A stretch of DNA of 64,000 nt from Rothia sp. (in: high G+C Gram-positive bacteria) (lineage in GTDB: Bacteria; Actinomycetota; Actinomycetes; Actinomycetales; Micrococcaceae): positions 1 to 64,000 of the forward strand of contig NZ_JAUNVZ010000008.1 of the NCBI RefSeq assembly GCF_030540545.1. Reading direction: 5' to 3'. The translations under genes were made by a program, and so were the position numbers. The notes under the pieces were generated by a model. The model was not told where the DNA came from. It was given only the letters and a program-made list of their open reading frames with translations, and searched no databases. Positions 52,325 through 61,788 of this stretch are shown here, piece after piece. The stretch's first letter is position 1. Each line of letters begins with the position of its first letter.

Positions 52325-55300
52325 ATGACGACGCATCCTTTTGCTACCGAGCACTACCAGAAGTTGGCTCAGGAAGCACGCCAGCTCGTTCGTCAGTGGG
52401 TGGACGAGTCTCAGGCAATTAAGCCCACCTTTGCTGCAGAGCAGCTGGCAGGTGTGCTGAAGGACCCGAACGGTCTGCCCTTCACCGTGGGCTTCGTGGA
52501 CGGCGTTATCCGTCCCGAGGACGACAATGTTTCCGGCCGTAACCTGGGCCGTATCGCAAACCTGGCTCCGTCCTTCCTGCCCTGGTACATGAAGTCTGCT
52601 GTTGGTCTGGGTGGCAAGCTGGCTTCTAAGGTATCCTGGCCCACCGTTCCCGTGGCACGTCGCGTGCTGCGCGAGATGGTTGGTCACCTGATTGTTGACG
52701 CTTCCGATGAGAAGCTGGGCGATGCAATTGCAGAGCTGACCAAGACCGGTAACCGCCTGAATGTTAACCTGCTGGGCGAGGCCGTCCTGGGTGACCACGA
52801 GGCAGAGCGTCGCCTCTCCGAGACCAAGCGTCTGCTGGCTCGCCCCGACGTTGACTACGTATCTATTAAGGTGTCCGCTGTTTCCGGCCCGCACTCGCAC
52901 TGGGCATACGACGAGGTCGTTGCCGAGGCAGTTCGCCGCCTGACCCCGCTCTATGAGCTGGCAGCATCCACCTCTCCCACCAAGTTCATCAACCTGGACA
53001 TGGAGGAGTACAAGGATCTGGATATGACCATCGAGGTCTTCACCAAGATCCTGGACCAGCCCCAGCTGAAGAACCTGGAAGCTGGCATCGTGCTCCAGGC
53101 TTACCTGCCCGATACCCTCAGCGCAATGATGAAGCTGCAGGAGTGGGCTGCTAAGCGTGTTGAGTCCGGCGGTTCCCCCATCAAGGTTCGCCTGGTTAAG
53201 GGTGCAAACCTCTCCATGGAAATCGTGGAAGGCGTTATGCACGGCTGGCCCGTGACCACTTGGGACACCAAGCAGGCTTCGGACACCAACTACAAGCGCA
53301 TCCTGGATTACGCTCTGCGCCCCGAGCATGCAAAGAACCTGCGTCTGGGCATTGCAGGTCACAACCTCTTCGACGTGGCATTCGCACTGCTGCTGGCTGA
53401 GGAGCGCGGCGTTGCTGATCGCGTTGAGTTCGAGATGCTCATTGGTATGGCTGAGCAGCAGCAGGAGATTATCCGCCGCCGCGTTGGCCACCTGCTGCTG
53501 TACGTCCCCGTGGTTAACCCCAAGGAATTCGACGTTGCAATCGCCTACCTGATTCGTCGTCTGGAAGAGAACGCTTCCAGCGAGAACTTCATGTCCGGTA
53601 TCTTCGACCTGTACTCCGATCCGGAGATCTTCAAGCGCGAAGAGGATCGCTTCATGCGTGCACTGGAGTCCGTCACCGACGAGGTTCCCGCAGCAAAGCG
53701 TACCCAGAACCGCTCCACCGAGACCGAAGAGAATGTCTTCGTTCCCGCTGGCCGCTTCGAGAACACCCCCGACACCGACCCGGCTCTGGCTGGCAACCGT
53801 GCATGGGGTCGCGCAATCCTCGAGCGCTCCAAGACCTCTGAAATTGGTATCGCAACCCTGAAGGCTAACGAGCTGACCAGCGTTGAAGAAGCTGAGAAGC
53901 TGATCAAGGATACCGAAGCGGCAGGTAAGGAATGGGGCAAGCTCTCCGGTAAGGAGCGCGCTGAGATCCTGCGCAAGGTCGGTAAGGCAATCGCTCTGCG
54001 CCGTGGCGACTTCCTGGAAGTTATGGCTGCAGAAGCAGGTAAGACCCTGGAACAGGGCGATACCGAGGTTTCCGAGGCAATCGACTTCGCGTACTACTAC
54101 GCAATGCTGGCTGAGAACCTGGAAGAGATGGACGGCGCTAAGGCTAAGTCCGTTGACCTGACCCTGGTTGTTCCGCCGTGGAACTTCCCGACCGCTATTC
54201 CCGCCGGCGGTGTGCTGGCAGGTCTGGCAGCAGGTTCCGCTGTTATTTTCAAGCCCGCAACCATCACCGCTCGCACCGGTGCCCTGATTGCTGAGGTTAT
54301 GTGGGAAGCTGGCGTTCCTGCTGAGGTTCTGCGCCTGGTCAAGGTTGTTGACCGCGCAGCTGGTAAGGTCCTGATTGCTCACCCCGAGGTTGATCGTCTG
54401 ATCCTGACCGGTGGCTACGAGACCGCTGAGCTCTTCCGCTCCTGGCGTGCAGACCTGCCGCTGTTCGGTGAGACCTCCGGTAAGAACTCCATCATCGTTA
54501 CCCCCAACGCTGACATCGACCTGGCTGTGAAGGACGTCGTTTACTCGGCATTCGGCCACGCAGGTCAGAAGTGCTCCGCTGGCTCCACCGTGATTCTGGT
54601 CGGTTCCGTTGCTGAGTCCGAGCGCTTCCGCCGCCAGCTGCTGGACGCTGTGAACTCCCTGCACGTGGCACACCCGCAGGACATCGAGTCCCAGATGGGC
54701 CCCGTTGTTCAGAAGCCCGAAGAGAAGCTGCTGCGCGGTCTGACCACTCTGGGTCCGGGCGAGAAGTGGCTCGTTCAGCCCAAGGAGCTGGATGAGACCG
54801 GTCGCCTGTGGAGCCCCGGTGTTCGCGAGGGCGTCAAGCCCGGTTCCGAGTACCACATGACCGAGTACTTCGGCCCGATCCTGGGTATCATGACTGCTGA
54901 GACCCTGGAAGAGGCAATCGAGCTGCAGAACGCTCCCGACTACGGTCTGACCGCTGGTCTGCACTCCCTGGATGCTGACGAGCTGGAGCTGTGGCTCTCC
55001 AAGGTTCAGGCAGGTAACCTGTACGTGAACCGCCCGATTACCGGTGCAATCGTTCAGCGTCAGCCCTTCGGTGGTTGGAAGAAGTCCACCGTGGGTTCCG
55101 GTACCAAGGCTGGTGGCCCGAACTACCTGATCGCACTGACCGATTGGGAGAACGCAGAAGCAACCGCTACCACCGTTCCTCAGTCCCTGGCTGTCCGTGA
55201 GGTTCTGGCAACCTCCAAGGATGCTCAGCTGTGCGCAGGCGCAGACCTGGATTACATCGAGCGCGCAACCGCTTCCGATGCTCACGCATGGGAGACCGAG

Positions 55301-55819
55301 TTCGGTTACGGCCACGATCCCTCCAAGCTGGGCGTTGAGCGCAACATCCTGCGCTACATGCCGACTCAGGTTTGGGTACGTGCAGACGAGTCTGCTAACC
55401 CGGTTGAGACCCTGCGTGTGGTTCTGGCTGGTTTGGCTGCTGGCGCTCCGATCGCTCTGTCGGTTGGTAAGGACCTGCCGGTTGCTGTTCGCGGCATCCT
55501 GGAGAACAACGGCGTGAAGTACGCTGTTGAGTCCGACACTGCATGGCGCTCCTGGCTCAAGGCCAACGCTAAGACCTCGGTTCGCGCTCTGGTGGGTACC
55601 CCGCTGGAAGGCACCCGCATCCGCTACATCGGCGACGACGTGCTCTCGGTTTACGAGGCTCTGGAAGGCCGCCCGGATGTTGCAGTGTACTTCCACCCGG
55701 TCACCGAGGCTGGCCGCATCGAAATGCTGCCCTACCTGCGTGAGCAGGCTGTCTCGATTACCGCACACCGTTTCGGTAACCCGAACCGCTTCTCTGAGGC
55801 TGTTATTCAGTCTCGCTAA
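52325..55819 (+). CDS. putA: Bifunctional proline dehydrogenase / glutamate semialdehyde dehydrogenase
   Basis: The 1164-residue protein oxidises proline to glutamate in two steps. The N-terminal proline dehydrogenase domain spans about 90-430 (KVSAVSGPHSHW, RLVKGANLSME, RRRVGHLLLYVPVV). The aldehyde dehydrogenase domain spans about 540-1000 with VVPPWNFPTAIPAGG, the Glu motif LFGETSGKNS and catalytic Cys750 (GQKCSAGS). About 150 further residues form a C-terminal region. No DNA-binding N-terminus is present, so it is not self-regulating like E. coli PutA; the divergent LysR protein likely regulates it. Codon bias indicates strong expression. Confidence 0.96.
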   Translation: MTTHPFATEHYQKLAQEARQLVRQWVDESQAIKPTFAAEQLAGVLKDPNGLPFTVGFVDGVIRPEDDNVSGRNLGRIANLAPSFLPWYMKSAVGLGGKLASKVSWPTVPVARRVLREMVGHLIVDASDEKLGDAIAELTKTGNRLNVNLLGEAVLGDHEAERRLSETKRLLARPDVDYVSIKVSAVSGPHSHWAYDEVVAEAVRRLTPLYELAASTSPTKFINLDMEEYKDLDMTIEVFTKILDQPQLKNLEAGIVLQAYLPDTLSAMMKLQEWAAKRVESGGSPIKVRLVKGANLSMEIVEGVMHGWPVTTWDTKQASDTNYKRILDYALRPEHAKNLRLGIAGHNLFDVAFALLLAEERGVADRVEFEMLIGMAEQQQEIIRRRVGHLLLYVPVVNPKEFDVAIAYLIRRLEENASSENFMSGIFDLYSDPEIFKREEDRFMRALESVTDEVPAAKRTQNRSTETEENVFVPAGRFENTPDTDPALAGNRAWGRAILERSKTSEIGIATLKANELTSVEEAEKLIKDTEAAGKEWGKLSGKERAEILRKVGKAIALRRGDFLEVMAAEAGKTLEQGDTEVSEAIDFAYYYAMLAENLEEMDGAKAKSVDLTLVVPPWNFPTAIPAGGVLAGLAAGSAVIFKPATITARTGALIAEVMWEAGVPAEVLRLVKVVDRAAGKVLIAHPEVDRLILTGGYETAELFRSWRADLPLFGETSGKNSIIVTPNADIDLAVKDVVYSAFGHAGQKCSAGSTVILVGSVAESERFRRQLLDAVNSLHVAHPQDIESQMGPVVQKPEEKLLRGLTTLGPGEKWLVQPKELDETGRLWSPGVREGVKPGSEYHMTEYFGPILGIMTAETLEEAIELQNAPDYGLTAGLHSLDADELELWLSKVQAGNLYVNRPITGAIVQRQPFGGWKKSTVGSGTKAGGPNYLIALTDWENAEATATTVPQSLAVREVLATSKDAQLCAGADLDYIERATASDAHAWETEFGYGHDPSKLGVERNILRYMPTQVWVRADESANPVETLRVVLAGLAAGAPIALSVGKDLPVAVRGILENNGVKYAVESDTAWRSWLKANAKTSVRALVGTPLEGTRIRYIGDDVLSVYEALEGRPDVAVYFHPVTEAGRIEMLPYLREQAVSITAHRFGNPNRFSEAVIQSR

Positions 55820-56158
55820 GCAGCCGCACGCTGCGTATGTAGCGTGAGGTAATAGTGTTTGAGTAAAACCCCCGTGTTCCTAAGGAACGCGGGGGTTTTG
55901 CGTATGCTCGCGGTGTTGAGGGAGGCAGGGGAGTGAACAATAGCGGGAGAATATGGGGTTGGCTTTGCGATGAGCGTGCGGGGAATCCCGGGGTGTGAAA
56001 AAAGTTTTGTGAAATAGTTGGCGTAGGGTGCACAATAACGTGCTGGAGGTTACGTTTGTGTGCGATAATTGCACTATAGGAGTCGCTTCCCACCTTTGAG
56101 CGACTAGCGCAGTGCCACCCGGTGCTGAGTGCACGTACACACTGAAAGGAAACATGCT
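55820..56158. other. Gap between putA and gcvH
   Basis: This 339 bp holds the putA terminator (55865-55899) and the gcvH leader. TGCGATAAT at 56061-56069 resembles an extended -10 box for gcvH. No gene is seen. Confidence 0.5.
55865..55899 (+). terminator. Terminator after putA
   Basis: AAAACCCCCGTGTTCC and GGAACGCGGGGGTTTT form a 16 bp stem with one mismatch and a 3-base loop, ending in TTTT. Confidence 0.95.
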
Positions 56159-56545
56159 ATGAGCAACGTTCCCGCAGAACTGTCTTACACCTCTGAGCAC
56201 GAGTGGGTTGCCGCTCTGAGCGCAGAGGGTACTGTCCGTATCGGCATCACCGATTACGCTCAGGAAGCCCTGGGCGATGTGGTCTACGTTGACCTCCCTT
56301 CGGTGGGCGATAGCCTGGATGCTGGCGAGACCTTCGGTGAGGTTGAATCCACCAAGAGTGTCTCTGACCTGTTCGTTCCGGTATCCGGCGAGGTTGTGGC
56401 TGTCAATGAGGGCCTGGAGGACGATCCGGCTCTGGTGAACAATGACCCCTACGGCGAGGGCTGGCTCATTGAGCTGCGTCCTGCTAACGAGGGCGATCTG
56501 GCTGGCCTGCTCAGCGCTGAAGCTTACCAGGCAGAACTGGACTAA
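56159..56545 (+). CDS. gcvH: Glycine cleavage system H protein
   Basis: The 128-residue lipoyl carrier shows the family pattern YTSEHEWV and the lipoylation site [10 protein letters not shown] (Lys66). It shuttles the aminomethyl group in glycine cleavage. GAAAGGAAA lies upstream of ATG 56159. gcvP and gcvT are not adjacent; in Actinobacteria gcvH often stands before an FHA gene and MerR genes instead, which partly holds here. Confidence 0.95.
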   Translation: MSNVPAELSYTSEHEWVAALSAEGTVRIGITDYAQEALGDVVYVDLPSVGDSLDAGETFGEVESTKSVSDLFVPVSGEVVAVNEGLEDDPALVNNDPYGEGWLIELRPANEGDLAGLLSAEAYQAELD

Positions 56546-57200
56546 TATCGTGTGTCAAAAGCCCGTCGCGTATGCGGCGGGCTTTTTGCATACCCTCGCG
56601 GCGTGCCTGTTGCGTGAGGGGGCACGGTGGATCAGTAGCGTATGCTCTTGCTGTGTGCTCTTAGGGCACATTGTTACGGCGTAGAAGAGTACCGTATTGA
56701 ACCATTCTGCACCGCTTGCTGAAGCGCTATCTCAAGTGTCAGTTGAGAGTTAGGTGCGCGTGCGTGCTGTAAATCTCTTGCACGGTAAATAGTTTACAAC
56801 CCTCCACCTGAAGCTTAATATCACCCTCTGTCGGTTGATTAACTGTTGTTCGAGATGCTGGTTGAGATATTATTAAAGCTGTACTGGCGAGTTTGAATCA
56901 AAAAATCCGCCCCGTGCATGCCCCTTTTGATAGCACAGGGTATAAACGGGTGCTAAGATTAAGGAGCTGATTCAGCCTTAACCTTCTGCAGGGCTAGAAA
57001 GACCATTGTGCGGGCGCATTATTTCTCACGTATGCGCTCGTTTTCTAATCCATGCGGCGGGACAGCTGGGCGGTGCTCATCACTCTCAAACACAAATGAA
57101 CATCTGGCTGGCGTCGCCACTCACTCAACCGGCATAGCTACCGATACGGTTCACTCCCGTGAAGCAGCTACGCGCTTGCCACTCTTTTTGAAAGAACACT
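56546..57200. other. Gene-free stretch between gcvH and ftsR
   Basis: This 655 bp has the gcvH terminator (56557-56586) and no credible gene on either strand. TGCTAAGAT at 56951-56959 looks like an extended -10 box, giving a leader of over 200 bases to the MerR gene. In mycobacteria and corynebacteria an FHA-domain gene (garA/odhI) lies in this position; I find no trace of it. Confidence 0.6.
56557..56589 (+). terminator. Terminator after gcvH
   Basis: AAAAGCCCGTCGC and GCGGCGGGCTTTT form a 13 bp stem with one mismatch and a 4-base loop, followed by TTT. Confidence 0.95.
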
Positions 57201-57980
57201 ATGAATTCGCACCTCGACGAAAACGTCGCACGCGCTGAAGCCCTGAAGGGGGGCGTTGAGCGCGGTGAAGAAAGTCGCGACCCTCGCGACGTTAAAAGCC
57301 GTACCATCGGACAGGTTCTCAGCCAGCTCGACATCGAATTCCCTGCTATTACAGCCTCTAAGATTCGTTTTCTAGAAGACCGTGGCCTGGTGCAGCCTCT
57401 ACGCACCGAGAAGGGTTACCGTAAATACTCCCAGATGGATATTGAGCGTCTGCGCTATATCCTGACCATGCAGCGTGACCACTACATGCCGCTGAAGGTG
57501 ATCCGTCAGCATCTGCTGCAGTTGGACGCCGGGCAGAGCGTCACCACTATCCCGGTGGCTGTGTCGGAAGAAGTACTTGAGAAGGTTATTGGCAGCCAGG
57601 GTGAGCGCAAACGCACCTACACCCTGCAGGAGCTGCGTGACTACACCGGCGCGAGCGCGGATTTGATGGAGGATCTGCTCGAGTACGACCTGATCGAGAA
57701 GAACTCCGACGGCGGGTACGACGAGTACGACATGATCACGGTGAAAACCAGCATGGAGCTGACTCAGCACGGTATTCAGCCGCGTCACCTGCGTTCTTTC
57801 AAGACCGCTGCTGAGCGTGAGATTGACCTGGTGGAGATTGCGGTGGCGCCTTTGGCTTCGCGCCGTGATTCTGCGTCGCTGTCGAAGGCTCAGGAGCGTG
57901 CGAATACGATTCGTAACCTGTGCCTGCGTTTGCACGCGAGCCTGGTTGAGGGCGCTATGCCCAGCTACGAAGCGAACTAG
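57201..57980 (+). CDS. ftsR: MerR-family regulator, FtsR type
   Basis: The 259-residue protein has a MerR winged helix (TIGQVLSQL ... ITASKIRFLEDRGLVQP ... GYRKYSQMDIERL, about 35-95) and a long C-terminal domain without metal-binding cysteines. It matches the Rv1828/FtsR family, shown in Corynebacterium to activate ftsZ. Position after gcvH and before another MerR gene supports this. The symbol is by family and context. GAAAGAA lies 6 bases before the ATG. Confidence 0.82.
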   Translation: MNSHLDENVARAEALKGGVERGEESRDPRDVKSRTIGQVLSQLDIEFPAITASKIRFLEDRGLVQPLRTEKGYRKYSQMDIERLRYILTMQRDHYMPLKVIRQHLLQLDAGQSVTTIPVAVSEEVLEKVIGSQGERKRTYTLQELRDYTGASADLMEDLLEYDLIEKNSDGGYDEYDMITVKTSMELTQHGIQPRHLRSFKTAAEREIDLVEIAVAPLASRRDSASLSKAQERANTIRNLCLRLHASLVEGAMPSYEAN

Positions 57981-58237
57981 TCTGCACCGCGCACTATAGA
58001 GGCGGGCAGGGGACGTGCCGGTGTCGAATGTACACGATGCCGGCGCGTTCAGTTTTAAAGATGGCTATTTTTCGGTTAAGATAGAAGAACCGCGCTATTG
58101 GGCGCGGTAACCCGCTTAAAGCTGTGGTTTTCGCTGTTAACTAACAGCGGCGGTCATTATGCCGGGCGCACTGTGCAAGCAGGGCAGAACCCGGTAGGAT
58201 GAATACGGGAACGCACGCAACATACTAGGAGGCACCG

Positions 58238-58807
58238 ATGGATCAGCCATTAGACGGCTTTGAGGCGCTTATGCCCTCAACCCCGCCCGTTCGTGGCGAA
58301 CAGGGTGTACTCTTTGACGACCCGGTCTCGGTGGTGGAAGAAAACCTGGGCTACCGTGGTTCTGTGGCGTGCAAGGCGGTGGGTATTAGCTACCGTCAGC
58401 TGGATTATTGGGCGCGTACTGAGCTGGTGGTGCCTACGGTGCGTAGCGCTAAGGGTTCGGGCACGCAGCGCCTGTATAGTTTCCGTGACGTGCTGGTGCT
58501 CAAAATTGTGAAGCGTCTGTTGGATACGGGTGTATCTTTGCAGCAGATCCGCTCGTCGATTGAGCATTTGCGTTCTCGCGGTATTGAAGATTTGGCCGGC
58601 ATTACGTTGATGAGTGACGGTACGACCGTGTACGAATGCACCTCGCCCAGTGAGGTGATTGACCTGGTGCAGGCCGGTCAGGGTGTGTTCGGTATTGCGA
58701 TTGGGCGCGTGTGGGCTGAGATTGAACAGACGCTCAACGGTCAGCCGGGTGAAGAGACCCATATTGAAGATGAGCTTGCTGCCGCTCGTGCGCGTAAGGC
58801 GCTGTAG
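58238..58807 (+). CDS. MerR-family regulator (Rv1830 type)
   Basis: The 189-residue protein has a MerR helix-turn-helix (GISYRQLDYWARTELVVPTVRSAKGSG, about 48-73 in part) followed by RLYSFRDVLVLKIVKRLLDTG and a small C-terminal domain. It corresponds in sequence style and position to Rv1830, but the bifunctional nuclease gene usually found between the two MerR genes is missing. AGGAGG lies upstream of ATG. Targets unknown. Confidence 0.85.
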   Translation: MDQPLDGFEALMPSTPPVRGEQGVLFDDPVSVVEENLGYRGSVACKAVGISYRQLDYWARTELVVPTVRSAKGSGTQRLYSFRDVLVLKIVKRLLDTGVSLQQIRSSIEHLRSRGIEDLAGITLMSDGTTVYECTSPSEVIDLVQAGQGVFGIAIGRVWAEIEQTLNGQPGEETHIEDELAAARARKAL

Positions 58808-58828
58808 GCGGTTATAGATATGTAGTGT

Positions 58829-58863
58829 GCGGGGCGTGCGGGGGTAAACCCTGTACGCCCCGC
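58829..58863 (+). terminator. Hairpin after second MerR gene
   Basis: GCGGGGCGT and ACGCCCCGC form a perfect 9 bp stem with a 17-base loop, 22 bases past the stop. No T run follows. Confidence 0.5.
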
Positions 58864-58959
58864 CTGCTGTAGGAGTGCGCTTTGCGTGCAGTGCGGAAGG
58901 CATGCCGGTCCCGTGGTGGAGGGCACCGGGAACCAGCTGTAAAAAGCTGTCATAGTGTC

Positions 58960-58987
58960 TTGGACACCGGGCAAATATTGCTAGAAT
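58960..58987 (+). promoter_or_regulatory. Promoter for parA/minD-like gene
   Basis: TTGGAC (58960-58965) and TAGAAT (58982-58987), spacer 16 bp, lie 65 bases before the ATG of the ATPase gene. Confidence 0.55.
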
Positions 58988-59052
58988 GGTAAGGCACTCA
59001 TTCAACCTTAACGGTAGCTATAATCCTTGACGGATAGGAATAAATACACGCT

Positions 59053-59961
59053 ATGGCTCGCATCGTTAGTATCAGCAGCCTCAAGGGCGGCGTGGGTAAA
59101 ACCTCGCTGACTCTCGGCTTGGCATCCGCCGCTTTGCATAGCGGTTTGAAGACTTTGGTTATTGACCTTGACCCGCACGCTGATGCGAGCACGGCTCTGG
59201 CAGTGGACGCCGAGAGCACCGATATTGCTGCCATGCTGGTGGGGCGTAACAATCGTGCCCTGCTGGACGCTGTGGTGCCTAGCGGGTGGAATGCGCAGGC
59301 AGGCAAGCCGACTTTGCTGACCAGCCGCCCGGTGTCCGGTGGCGAGATTATGGTGGCTCGCGGCTCTACCCGTTCGGCGCTGATTGATACGCAGAAGGCT
59401 TTGCCATTTGTAGCGCGAATGCGTGAGCTGATTGAGGCTACCGGGAATCGTTACGATGTGATTCTGATTGATTGCCCGCCCTTCCAGGGTACGTTGACGG
59501 CGATGGGGTGGGCTGCCAGCCAGCGTGTGCTGTCGGTGGCGGAGCCTTCGCTGTTCTCTGTGGCGGGTACTGAGCGTACGTTGCGCGCTATTGCCAAGAT
59601 GCAGGATGCAGCCGATACGAATGTTGAGGCGGCAGCTGTGGTGATGAATAAGGTGCGCCCGCAGGAGCCGGAGCATATTTACCGGTGCGAGGAGATGCGC
59701 ACGCTCTTTGGTGAGCTGGTGGCTGAGCCGATGCTATACGAGAACCCTGACTTTCAGCGTGCGACCGGTGCGGCGCATCCGGTGCATTTTTGGCCGGATG
59801 AGGGTGCGGTGGATATTTCGACTCGTCTGACGCGTCTGCTGGCGGGTTTGATGGCGCAGGTGTCCGATGAGGAAGAGCCTGCCAAGGAGGCTGAGGTTCA
59901 GCAGGAATCTGCGGATACTGCCGAGGTGAAGGATTCTCAGGTTGAGGATTCTGCTTCCTAG
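59053..59961 (+). CDS. ParA/MinD-family ATPase
   Basis: The 302-residue P-loop ATPase has the deviant Walker A KGGVGKTS (11-18), the IDLDPHADAS motif and VILIDCPPFQGT. It has no adjacent parB. The C-terminal 40 residues are acidic (EEPAKEAEVQQESADTAEVK), and the same acidic composition continues in frame for 24 codons after the TAG at 59959, up to TAA at 60034-60036, which suggests a recent nonsense mutation in the tail or readthrough. The ATPase core is intact. Role may be segregation or positioning of a cell component. Confidence 0.87.
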   Translation: MARIVSISSLKGGVGKTSLTLGLASAALHSGLKTLVIDLDPHADASTALAVDAESTDIAAMLVGRNNRALLDAVVPSGWNAQAGKPTLLTSRPVSGGEIMVARGSTRSALIDTQKALPFVARMRELIEATGNRYDVILIDCPPFQGTLTAMGWAASQRVLSVAEPSLFSVAGTERTLRAIAKMQDAADTNVEAAAVVMNKVRPQEPEHIYRCEEMRTLFGELVAEPMLYENPDFQRATGAAHPVHFWPDEGAVDISTRLTRLLAGLMAQVSDEEEPAKEAEVQQESADTAEVKDSQVEDSAS

Positions 59962-60185
59962 GAGGAATCTGCGGACGAGCCTGAAACCGCTGAGGCCTCT
60001 GATAAGAGCGCATCCTTAGATGATGCTAAGAAATAACGTCACGGAATAAGAAGCACGGTACCCATCGTTATAGTGGTGGGTACCGTTCTTGCACCCGCTA
60101 CAGGGCTCTGCTGCCCTGGTGTAGATAATCCGGCACCTGTATTTTGAGTGTGCGCTGTGAGCGCCCCTGATGAAAGAGAATACCC

Positions 60186-61646
60186 ATGAGTATTGAGAAT
60201 CTGGCTGAAGAGAACGGCGTGAAGCTGTACGATCTGGTGATTATTGGCTCGGGGTCGGGCAATACGATTATTGGCCCCGAGTGGGACGATAAGCATGTGG
60301 CGCTCATTGACGGCGGTATTTTTGGCGGTACCTGCCTGAACGTGGGGTGCATTCCCACCAAAATGTTTGTGTACCCGGCAACTATCGCGGCTAAGACCCG
60401 TGAGGTTGCGGCTTTGGGCGTGCAGGCCAGTGTGCAATCGGTGGATTGGGTGGGTATGCGCGAGCGTATTTTTGGGCAGCGTATTGACCGGATTTCTGCC
60501 GGGGGTCGGGATTGGCGTGCGGGTTTGCCCAATGTCGATTTTTACCCGGAGTATGCGCGTTTTACCGGCACTCATGAGCTGGTGACTTCTAGCGGTGTGC
60601 GTGTGCGTGGGCGTCAGGTGGTGGTTGCGGCCGGTTCACGCGCGGTGCTGCCAGAGGTGCCGGGTATTGATTTGCCGCAGGTGCATACGAATGACACGAT
60701 GATGCGTCTGGAGAATCTGCCGGCGCGTACGGTGGTGCTCGGTGGTGGCGTGATTGCGGCGGAGTTCGCTCATGTGTTCTCGGCTTTGGGTTCGCAGGTG
60801 ACGCAGGTGCATCGTTCCTCGACGCTGCTGCGCGGTGTGGATGAGGAGATTGTGCAGCGTTTTGAGTCTTCTGCGCGTGAGCAGTGGACGATTGCCACGA
60901 ATCATGCGCTGCGTGAGATTCGCCCGGCCTCTGATGGTGCGGGTACCGGCGCGGTAACGGTGGTATGCGAGCATGAGGGCCGTGCCGTTGAGTTTGAGGC
61001 TGATGCGGTACTGGTGGCTACCGGGCGCACCCCGAATACGGATCGTTTGGATGCGGCGCAGTTCTTTGATGTTGCCGAGTGCGGCAGTTTGCGCGTGGAC
61101 CGCTATCAGCGGGTGCTCTCGGACGGGGAGCCGGTGGAGGGTGTGTACGCGCTGGGCGATGTGAGCTCGGATCACTTGCTCAAGCATGTGGCGAATCATC
61201 AGGCGCGCCTGGTGCAGCATAATCTGAGCCACCCGCATGATTTGCGCGCCGATGATAATCGCCCGGTACCTGCCGCGGTGTTTAGTCACCCGCAGATTGC
61301 TTATGCGGGACTAACGGAGTCCGAAGCGCGCGAGTTGGCTGTCTCTGAAGGTTTTGAGGTGCGTGTGAAGACCCAGAATTATGGGGATACCGCCTATGGC
61401 TGGGCGATGGAAGATAGTGTGGGTGCGTTGAAGCTGATTGCTCGCGCCGATACCGGGCAGTTGCTGGGTGCGTTTGCTGTGGGTGAGGAGGCTGCAACGT
61501 TGATTCAGCCGCTGGTGCAGGCGATGACGTTCGATTTGGATGTGCATTCGATGGCGCGCGGGCAGTATTGGATTCATCCGGCGCTGACCGAGGTGGTGGA
61601 GAACGCCCTGTTGGGTTTGGAGATTGGCCCGCAGCCTGCTCTCTAA
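60186..61646 (+). CDS. mtr: Mycothione reductase
   Basis: The 486-residue flavoprotein keeps mycothiol reduced using NADPH. It has the FAD motif DLVIIGSGSGN, the redox disulfide GGTCLNVGCIPTK (Cys50, Cys55), the NADPH motif VVLGGGVIAAEFAHV and a C-terminal IHPALTEVVENALL with the catalytic His. The active-site segment is characteristic of mycothione rather than glutathione reductase. AAGAGAATACCC precedes the ATG weakly. Presence of this enzyme marks the organism as an actinomycete. Confidence 0.92.
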   Translation: MSIENLAEENGVKLYDLVIIGSGSGNTIIGPEWDDKHVALIDGGIFGGTCLNVGCIPTKMFVYPATIAAKTREVAALGVQASVQSVDWVGMRERIFGQRIDRISAGGRDWRAGLPNVDFYPEYARFTGTHELVTSSGVRVRGRQVVVAAGSRAVLPEVPGIDLPQVHTNDTMMRLENLPARTVVLGGGVIAAEFAHVFSALGSQVTQVHRSSTLLRGVDEEIVQRFESSAREQWTIATNHALREIRPASDGAGTGAVTVVCEHEGRAVEFEADAVLVATGRTPNTDRLDAAQFFDVAECGSLRVDRYQRVLSDGEPVEGVYALGDVSSDHLLKHVANHQARLVQHNLSHPHDLRADDNRPVPAAVFSHPQIAYAGLTESEARELAVSEGFEVRVKTQNYGDTAYGWAMEDSVGALKLIARADTGQLLGAFAVGEEAATLIQPLVQAMTFDLDVHSMARGQYWIHPALTEVVENALLGLEIGPQPAL

Positions 61647-61788
61647 CGCTGTCTCGCGCTTGTCGTAGCGCAGGGCCGAAACTTGAGTGTCTTTGACTCA
61701 ATGCTCAGCTGGTTCTCAGCTTCACCGGCTATGCTTGTGGTAGCGTTGATGTCAAAGAGTCTTCAGTGCACGATATGAAAGGATAATC

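Noticed and set aside
52238..55768. An uninterrupted minus-strand frame of 1176 codons opposite putA
   Set aside because: It is fully antisense to putA, its composition (Gly, Gln, Leu, Cys, His-rich) mirrors the complement of strongly biased codons, and it has no known domain or start signal. Codon bias removes stops from this frame.
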